A stretch of 47,849 bases of DNA, from contig CAUZFZ010000068.1 in NCBI GenBank assembly GCA_963579025.1, positions 1 to 47,849 of the forward strand, in the 5' to 3' direction. The DNA is from CAUZFZ01 sp963579025 (GTDB lineage: Bacteria; Planctomycetota; Planctomycetia; Planctomycetales; Planctomycetaceae). A program made the translations under genes and the position numbers. Numbering within the stretch: the stretch's first letter is position 1; every line of letters begins with the position of its first letter. The notes beneath the pieces were generated by a model. That model was given only the letters and a program-made list of their open reading frames with translations. It had not been told where the DNA came from and made no database searches. Positions 1 to 5,595 of the stretch are shown here, in pieces.

Positions 1-301
1 GAGGGTCTCCGGGAGCGTCGTCAGTTGATTGTCATCGAGATCAAGCGTGGTGAGTTGTGTGAGGTTTCCGAGCGTCTCCGGGAGCGTCGTCAGTTGATTG
101 CTGAGGAGATAAAGCGTGGTGAGTTGTGTGAGGTTTCCGAGCGTCTCCGGGAGCGTCGTCAGTTGATTGTCGCGGAGATCAAGCGACGTGAGTTGTGTGA
201 GGTTTCCGAGCGTCTCCGGGAGCGTCGTCAGTTGATTGCTGTGGAGATCAAGCTCCGTGAGTTGTGTGAGGTTTCCGAGCGTCTCCGGGAGCTCGGTGAG
301 C
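1..301. repeat. 69-bp tandem DNA repeats encoding the LRRs
   Basis: A 69-bp unit (23 codons) repeats in perfect phase. The motif gagttgtgtgaggtttccga begins at 52, 121, 190 and 259. Units are nearly identical at DNA level and differ mainly in the few codons that encode the variable solvent-exposed LRR positions. Such near-identity suggests recent unit duplication or gene conversion inside the LRR gene. Confidence 0.9.
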
Positions 302-399
302 GCCATGCCGCTCAGATCGAGTTCGGTCGCCCTCGCACTCAGAGCCTGTTTGATCTTCTGTTCCGCTCCTCGGAACGCCTCGCTCTTGCGCCGCGGCAT
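1..399 (-). CDS. Leucine-rich repeat protein, 5' part only (possibly ROCO/COR type)
   Basis: The minus strand is open from an ATG at 397-399 to the window edge (133 codons), so the C-terminus is missing. The first 30 residues are charged and helical. They lead into a segment ATELDLSGMALTELPETLG, followed by 23-residue leucine-rich repeats of the pattern LTxLxLxxNQLTTLPETLGN, at least five in this fragment. LRRs of this class form curved solenoids that bind protein or ligand. This N-terminal layout is common in bacterial ROCO-type proteins (LRR-Roc-COR, sometimes with TIR or kinase modules), but no GTPase domain is visible here, so that assignment is inference. The plus-strand frames over this region are arginine-rich shadows. 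Confidence 0.85.
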   Translation of the reverse strand, partial: MPRRKSEAFRGAEQKIKQALSARATELDLSGMALTELPETLGNLTQLTELDLHSNQLTTLPETLGNLTQLTSLDLRDNQLTTLPETLGNLTQLTTLYLLSNQLTTLPETLGNLTQLTTLDLDDNQLTTLPETL

Positions 400-619
400 G
401 ACCGGTCTCTCTGCTGTGGGGAACGACTTGTCGTCTGTCAGTCTACGGAATTGGATGCGGACGCACACCAGGGACGCGGCGGCAGATGTGGTGGAATTTA
501 CAATCCTGCCGAATTGTTCATTTCCATGCGTCTGGCCACACACGCATGCTGACGCAGACGGCGGCGGTTGGAGGCCTCGTCCGGTGAGGTCGATGGCTGC
601 CCGCAACAGAGCACGATCT

Positions 620-692
620 GGTAGCTGCGTTTCTTCGTCAAAACATGTTGCAGTTGAGTCAAGTTTCGTTCCCGGCCATAAAGGAACACTAA
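620..692 (+). repeat. Dispersed intergenic repeat, copy 1
   Basis: About 70 bp that recur in inverted orientation at 19105-19178. A 25-bp core (643-667 here, 19131-19155 there) is identical, and the flanks match with a few substitutions, including the common end aaggaacactaa. No coding frame is shared with confidence. Non-coding repeats that include phrases like cactgatt are scattered in many planctomycete genomes; that this is one of them is inference. Confidence 0.75.
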
Positions 693-745
693 GGAGCGGC
701 GGTGAAATTAATCGAGTCTTTGGCCGGTGGTGGATTTGACGATGG

Positions 746-945
746 CAGCCGCGATAGCGGCGACAGCACATAGGTGCGGGCGTCAGCCCGCAGATCCTGC
801 GAGCAAGCCCGATCGAGCCGCGAAGCGGCGGCAGCTGACACACGGTTGCGTCGCGCTGCCGCCGCTTCGCGGCTCCGTTTCTTGCGTGTTCGTTCGACCC
901 CTGGCTCACGCCAGGGGCTATGTGCTGTCGCCGCTATCGCGGCTG
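746..945. repeat. Nested palindrome (REP-like, 200 bp)
   Basis: The outer arms, 746-772 and 919-945, are perfect 27-bp reverse complements. Inside them lie perfect 20-bp arms at 815-834 and 856-875. Small hairpins occur at 777-791 and 898-917. The whole element could fold into one long branched hairpin. It contains no gene and resembles the hairpin repeats dispersed between planctomycete genes. Confidence 0.85.
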
Positions 946-1262
946 AATGGATGTACGATTCGCCCCTGACACAATCGTGGAACACCGCATGGTGCCCGCC
1001 GGAGACGTCGGTTCTTCAAAGTACAGTTTGCGATTCAAGTCAGCACGGTCAGGCGTCCAACGACTACCCTTTTTCTACCCTCCCACTACCCGCAAGTAGT
1101 GAAAACCACCGAAGAGCATGAGTGGTCATGAGGGGTAGTGAAATAGTTGCGAGTTAGCGTAAACTCTTTGGCAATCAAGGTTTCACGCCGCTGATGGAAC
1201 GTACAACTTCCCGCCTGCGGAACCGAAGGCCCGATGGAGCTTCCATTCCGGAGGAGCAGCGG

Positions 1263-2927
1263 ATGCAGACACTCAAGGATGAACTGGGAATCCGACGGCT
1301 GGTCCTGCAGATTCACGATGCGAGCTTTCCGTCGCGGCCGGATGAAGAAGTCGGTCGCGGTTCACCGTATTCGGCCGGAGCCCGGGACTTTCTGGAGTTC
1401 GCTCAGTCGCTCGGTTTCGACGGCGTGCAGTTGGGGCCGCAGGGGCAGACGTCGTCTGGGAATCCGTGTCCTTATGACGGCCGTCTGTTTCCTCGCAACT
1501 TTCTTTCTGTCGCGCTGACGTCGCTGGCCCGTGATCGGTATTGGCGCGGCATTCTTCCGGAAGACACGCTCGCACGCGTCGTGGAAGGCAATCCGAGTGG
1601 AACGGGACAATGTCATCACCAGTACGCCTGGACGGAGATTTCCGCGGCACTGGATGAGGCACTGGCACGATTGCGGGCGGGCGATGCGACAGGTGATGCA
1701 CTCGAACGTGACATCGCCGCCTTTGGCGCGACGAACGCGGAATGGCTTGAACGTGATGCCGTCAGCGATTTCGAACGGCACGCGTTCGCGCAGTTCATCC
1801 TGCATCAACAGCACCGGCAATTGCGTGAGCAATTTCCGGACTTGCGATTCTATGGAGACCTGCAGGTCGGGACGTCTCCTGAAGACGCGACGCAGTTCGC
1901 GGAGTTGTTTCATCCGCACTATCGCATGGGTGCTCCGCCCAGCCGGACCAATCCGGATGGTCAGCCGTGGGGGTATGCCATCTTCGATCCCCGTCAGGTC
2001 CAGTCAGGCGCGGCGAGCGAGTTTCTCAGACAGCGTGTGCTGCGGATGCTCGACGGCTTCGACGGGATTCGGATTGATCATCCTCACGGCCTGGTCTGTC
2101 CGTGGGTCTATCGCAGCGATGCGGACTCGCCCCAGGCGGCTGTCCAGTCGGGTGCTCGCATGTATGAGTCGCCCGACCTGGACGATCACCCCGACCTGGC
2201 GGAATTCCACATCGCGCGACCCGACCAGCTCGATCGGACGCAGACGCGATATGCCGAACACTGGGTTCGCGAACTCGACGATGAACAGGTCGCGCGGTAC
2301 TCAGTCCTGATCGACGTAATCCTGGATGTGGTGCGCGATGCGGGTGGCGATGTTTCGTCGGATGTCGCATGCGAGGTCTTGAGCACGCTGCCGTATCCAC
2401 TGGGGCGTGTCATGCAACGACATGGACTGGGCCGGTTTCGAGTGATTCAGAAAGCGAAGCTGGACGATCCCTCGGACGTCTACCGCATCGAGCAGGCATT
2501 GCCGGCCGACTGGATCATGCTGGGCAATCACGACACGCCACCCATCTGGCCGCTGGCACGGGAGTGGTGTAACGGCAGTCGCGCACAGGAATGGGCCGAG
2601 TACCTGGCGGATCGCCTGTGGATTCCCGTCAGCGAGCGGTCGGAGTTTGTGAAGCAAACGTCTGCGACCCCGGGCGATCTGGTCAACGCGATCTTCACCG
2701 CAATGCTGGCCAGCCAGGCCGGTCATGTGTCGGTCTTCTTCACGGACCTGCTGGGCATGAGCGAACTCTACAACCGGCCGGGCTACGTCGACGATTCCAA
2801 CTGGTCGCTGCGCGTGCCGACAGACTTTGCGATTCGGTATCAGGATTGCGTCAGCAGCGGCGACGTGCTCGATGTGAAACGGTGCCTTCAGCGTGCCCTT
2901 CAGGCACGCCGGCACGCCGGCGTCTGA
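1263..2927 (+). CDS. malQ: 4-alpha-glucanotransferase (GH77, MalQ-like)
   Basis: Predicted cytosolic amylomaltase that transfers maltooligosaccharide segments between alpha-1,4-glucans in glycogen or maltodextrin turnover. Family hallmarks visible in order are FDGVQLGPQGQTSSGNP near the N-terminus, LRFYGDLQVGTS, the nucleophile region DGIRIDHPHGLVCPW, a region around CEVLSTLPYPLG that should carry the acid/base Glu, and MLGNHDTPPIW near the C-terminus. The length (554 residues) suits the shorter GH77 forms without the extended N-terminal domains. The start at 1263 is preferred over the in-frame ATG at 1194 because ggaggag at 1250-1256 sits six bases upstream. The gene appears to be monocistronic. 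The family call is strong; the exact donor/acceptor preference is unknown. Confidence 0.85.
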   Translation: MQTLKDELGIRRLVLQIHDASFPSRPDEEVGRGSPYSAGARDFLEFAQSLGFDGVQLGPQGQTSSGNPCPYDGRLFPRNFLSVALTSLARDRYWRGILPEDTLARVVEGNPSGTGQCHHQYAWTEISAALDEALARLRAGDATGDALERDIAAFGATNAEWLERDAVSDFERHAFAQFILHQQHRQLREQFPDLRFYGDLQVGTSPEDATQFAELFHPHYRMGAPPSRTNPDGQPWGYAIFDPRQVQSGAASEFLRQRVLRMLDGFDGIRIDHPHGLVCPWVYRSDADSPQAAVQSGARMYESPDLDDHPDLAEFHIARPDQLDRTQTRYAEHWVRELDDEQVARYSVLIDVILDVVRDAGGDVSSDVACEVLSTLPYPLGRVMQRHGLGRFRVIQKAKLDDPSDVYRIEQALPADWIMLGNHDTPPIWPLAREWCNGSRAQEWAEYLADRLWIPVSERSEFVKQTSATPGDLVNAIFTAMLASQAGHVSVFFTDLLGMSELYNRPGYVDDSNWSLRVPTDFAIRYQDCVSSGDVLDVKRCLQRALQARRHAGV

Positions 2928-3242
2928 ACCCAACTCCCAGCAGTCGCAGACGAGCGAAGCGTCCGACCAGATGCGGACCTACTTCGCATCCCTCTCTGAG
3001 AAGGACCGGAAAAGATTCGTAGCGCCGCGGGCGTTGACTTCATTCGAGGCATCTGTGTCCCTTTAACAAATTCCCACAATTAGAGACTCAGTTGTTCGGA
3101 TACCGTCAGCACGTCAGTTGTCTCCCAATGTGTCGCACGTGTAGATTTGGTTCCGGCACGACGTTTTGCTCTTCAATGAAGTCAAGCGGGGCTTAATGAA
3201 CAGCGGGCCTGCCGTACAAAACTGCTCAACTGCGGATTCGAG
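2928..3242. other. Intergenic region before the TIR operon
   Basis: About 315 bases. The first half contains a short frame resembling a transposase fragment (2971-3066). The second half (about 3066-3242) is more AT-rich and probably holds the promoter of the three-gene operon, although I see no convincing -35/-10 pair. Confidence 0.5.
2971..3066 (+). pseudogene. Possible ISAzo13-type transposase fragment
   Basis: A 31-codon frame begins MRTYFASLSEKDRKRF and ends at a stop. The phrase YF-x-SL-x-E-x-DRxR is typical of the N-terminal region of ISAzo13-family transposases, where it is normally followed by an alanine-rich helix and a Gly-His-Gly-Gly turn. Here the similarity stops after about 20 residues. 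This is recognition from memory of a short motif, so the call is weak. If correct, it is the relic of an insertion next to the TIR operon. Confidence 0.3.
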
Positions 3243-4598
3243 ATGTCCAACGAAACGATCTTTATCTGCTACTCACGGTGTGACGGCGAAGAATTTGCGG
3301 ACAATCTGTCTGTTGCTCTCGCTCGTGCTGGTCTGAATCCCTGGACGGATCGAACTGGGATCGAGCCCGGAGAGGATTGGGACAGCAGAATTGAAACTGA
3401 GATTCGTGGTTGTTCCATCCTGGTTTTCGTGATGACGCACGACAGTGTCACGGCGAACTCCGTGTGCAAGTTGGAATGGTCTTTGGCCCTGGAATGCGGA
3501 AAGCCGGTTGTGCCACTGGTCATAGAGCCGGGAGTCAAACCGCCCTTTCGATTGCATAATCGGCAGTTCATTGACTGCGTCTGCTTTGAGGACGGACTGG
3601 CGCGTCTACTCGCGCACATTCGGTGGCTGGGCACTTCGGAGGGCACCAAGAAGACAAGGCAGGTCGAACTGACTGACATGAGACGTTCATTGTCCCGAAC
3701 ACAGACGGAGCAGGACCGTCTGGAGTTAAGACGGTGTATTGCCACCCTTGAGACAGAACTTGGTGATGTGGTCGAGGCTGTTTCAGCGAGGCAAGTCGCT
3801 CCGGCCCGTCCGATTCCCCCTTTACTGCCATGGCTAATTGACAGATCGCATCATGAGCAGGCGATGTGTGCCGCGATTGAACAAGCTCAGTCTCGAGGCG
3901 CCGGCACTCCGGTCGTGTGCGTTATTTCTGGCGACGCCCTTCAGTGCCACGACAAATTCGTTGACCGCGTCTGCGCCCATCGCCTTGCTGGCCTGTTTCA
4001 GCTTTCGGAGAGGCAAGGCTCTTTCCGTCGGTTTTATCTCGCTTTTCCCCGGCACGTTTATCCTGCTCGTGACTTCTCCAAAGTACTCGCGACCCGCCTC
4101 GCGCGTGAACTCCACCTGCATGCCGATGCGTCATTAGAAGAACTGACCAGCGCTCTCGGTCAGAGACATACGCTCATCTATTCGCAGGTCGTAAGTTGCG
4201 ACTGGAACGGCAGAGCGCAGTCACACATTCGTAGTTTTCTCGAATTCTGGGATTCGCTGCCACACGGCCACTTGAGTCAACCATTGATCGTCACGCTCTG
4301 TGTCAAGTACCGCATCCGGCGCACGATGTTTGGTCGCGTTTCATCGTGGCTGTCCTCCAATCGAATCCGCACATTTCTCAAGTCGTTTGAAGGCCGGTCC
4401 TATGAGAACAGTGTCGTCGTGGCATTGCCTGAGTTGCAGGGGATCACGCAGAGCGATGTCGAAGACTGGGCGTTGACGCACGCACGCGATCACTACGCGA
4501 GTGAGGAATTGCTACCACAGATTCGAGAACTGTTCTCGGATCATCCCGAATTGTCTATGGAAGCGGCTACTTCCGCTCTTAAACAGTTGCTGCATTAA
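3243..4598 (+). CDS. TIR domain protein with apparent inactive-STAND (iSTAND) C-terminus
   Basis: Residues 4-130 form a TIR domain: ETIFICYSRCDGEEFADNL, then PWTDRTGIEPGEDW, and the segment SVCKLEWSLAL with Glu78 at the position of the NADase catalytic glutamate. A helical, charged linker (about 138-180) follows. From about 195 the protein starts PWLIDRSHHEQAM and continues VVCVISGDALQCHDKFVDR, the pattern of the iSTAND module. That module keeps the STAND P-loop fold but lacks a Walker A GKT. Known TIR proteins of this sort act as NAD-consuming effectors in bacterial immunity; activity here is inferred. The stop lies 13 bases before the MoxR gene, so co-transcription is likely. No signal peptide or membrane segment is seen. 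Confidence 0.85.
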   Translation: MSNETIFICYSRCDGEEFADNLSVALARAGLNPWTDRTGIEPGEDWDSRIETEIRGCSILVFVMTHDSVTANSVCKLEWSLALECGKPVVPLVIEPGVKPPFRLHNRQFIDCVCFEDGLARLLAHIRWLGTSEGTKKTRQVELTDMRRSLSRTQTEQDRLELRRCIATLETELGDVVEAVSARQVAPARPIPPLLPWLIDRSHHEQAMCAAIEQAQSRGAGTPVVCVISGDALQCHDKFVDRVCAHRLAGLFQLSERQGSFRRFYLAFPRHVYPARDFSKVLATRLARELHLHADASLEELTSALGQRHTLIYSQVVSCDWNGRAQSHIRSFLEFWDSLPHGHLSQPLIVTLCVKYRIRRTMFGRVSSWLSSNRIRTFLKSFEGRSYENSVVVALPELQGITQSDVEDWALTHARDHYASEELLPQIRELFSDHPELSMEAATSALKQLLH

Positions 4599-4611
4599 GG
4601 ACGTCAGACCC

Positions 4612-5595
4612 ATGGATTCACGGACGTTTTACACAGGTTCGGTTCGAGTAGAGACAGATGTGGGCACGGCAGTACTGCCTTCAAGGCCTCCATTTCGACA
4701 ACCTCGACCGGAAGCCTACCGACCTGATCAGGGCCTGGTTGATGCGGTAAACGTAGCTCTGATGCTTGGACAGCCACTGCTGCTTACTGGCGAGCCCGGC
4801 ACTGGAAAAACTCATCTGGCATGGAGTGTAGCCTGGGAGCTGGGACTCGGGGAGCCCCTCAGGTTCGAGACCAAATCGACGAGCTCTTCACGAGAATTGT
4901 TCTACGAGTACGATCACTTGAGTCGGTTTCACGCTGCGAATACCAATGAGGGTAGTCGACGAAGTATCGACTACGTGACCTTTAGTGCGTTGGGAATGGC
5001 AATACTGCTCGCGAATGAACCCGATGAAGTCGCTGAGCTAACGCAGCAACAACTGAACCACGATAACCCACGTCAGTCCGTAGTACTGATTGACGAGATC
5101 GACAAGGCACCTCGCGATTTCCCGAATGACATACTCAATGAGATAGAAGGGATGTACTTCCGGATTCCGGAAATGCAGAACATTGTGGTGACCGCTGCGC
5201 CCGAAATGCAGCCGGTCGTGATCATCACCAGCAATTCCGAAAAGCACTTACCCGATGCATTCCTGCGACGCTGCGTGTACTACAACATCGAGTTTCCAGA
5301 CCGCGAACGGCTTGAGGAGATCCTTCTCTCTCAACTGGGTTGTCCCGCGGATGAGCTGTCTGGTGCATTCGAATTATTCTTTCGTCTCCGCGACTATTCC
5401 GCAGGACTGCGAAAGAAACCAGGTACGGCTGAACTTCTCTATTGGTTCTGCGTCCTGCGGAGTCTTGCCGGAGGCGCCGTTGATCTTCGTCAACGGCCGG
5501 AACTCGTCGAGAGCACACTTGGCTGTCTGGTCAAAAACTCCGAGGACACATACAAAGCACGCAACATTGTTCGAGAATGGTCCCAAACGAAATAG
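4612..5595 (+). CDS. MoxR-type AAA+ ATPase
   Basis: A 327-residue AAA+ ATPase of the MoxR/RavA/CoxD type. Walker A GEPGTGKT is at residues 60-67, Walker B VVLIDEID at 157-164, sensor 1 Asn within VVIITSNSE at about 207, and the arginine-finger region FLRRC at 217-221. MoxR proteins act as chaperone-like remodelling ATPases, usually with a vWA-domain partner encoded next door, as here. The ATG at 4612 is chosen over an upstream in-frame ATG at 4501 because the longer form would overlap the TIR gene by about 100 bases and lacks family similarity; aagg at 4597-4600 is a weak ribosome site. Its end overlaps the next gene by 19 bases, suggesting coupled translation. Confidence 0.88.
   Translation: MDSRTFYTGSVRVETDVGTAVLPSRPPFRQPRPEAYRPDQGLVDAVNVALMLGQPLLLTGEPGTGKTHLAWSVAWELGLGEPLRFETKSTSSSRELFYEYDHLSRFHAANTNEGSRRSIDYVTFSALGMAILLANEPDEVAELTQQQLNHDNPRQSVVLIDEIDKAPRDFPNDILNEIEGMYFRIPEMQNIVVTAAPEMQPVVIITSNSEKHLPDAFLRRCVYYNIEFPDRERLEEILLSQLGCPADELSGAFELFFRLRDYSAGLRKKPGTAELLYWFCVLRSLAGGAVDLRQRPELVESTLGCLVKNSEDTYKARNIVREWSQTK

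Larger units (their letters stand above)
400..1262. other. Gene-poor stretch with repeats
   Basis: About 860 bases without a convincing gene. Open frames here are arginine- or serine-rich and match no family I know. The stretch holds the dispersed repeat copy at 620-692, the nested palindrome at 746-945, and a short direct/inverted cactaccc...gggtagtg pair at 1084-1140. The promoters of the minus-strand LRR gene and of the downstream glucanotransferase should lie here, but I see no clear boxes. Confidence 0.6.

Noticed and set aside
1..301. Possible CRISPR array from regularly spaced repeats
   Set aside because: The 69-bp unit repeats without unique spacers and encodes LRRs in frame.
25..552. 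Plus-strand frame with repeated 23-residue units (IKRGELCEVSERLRERRQL)
   Set aside because: It is the antisense of the leucine-rich repeats on the minus strand; the minus frame gives textbook LRRs.
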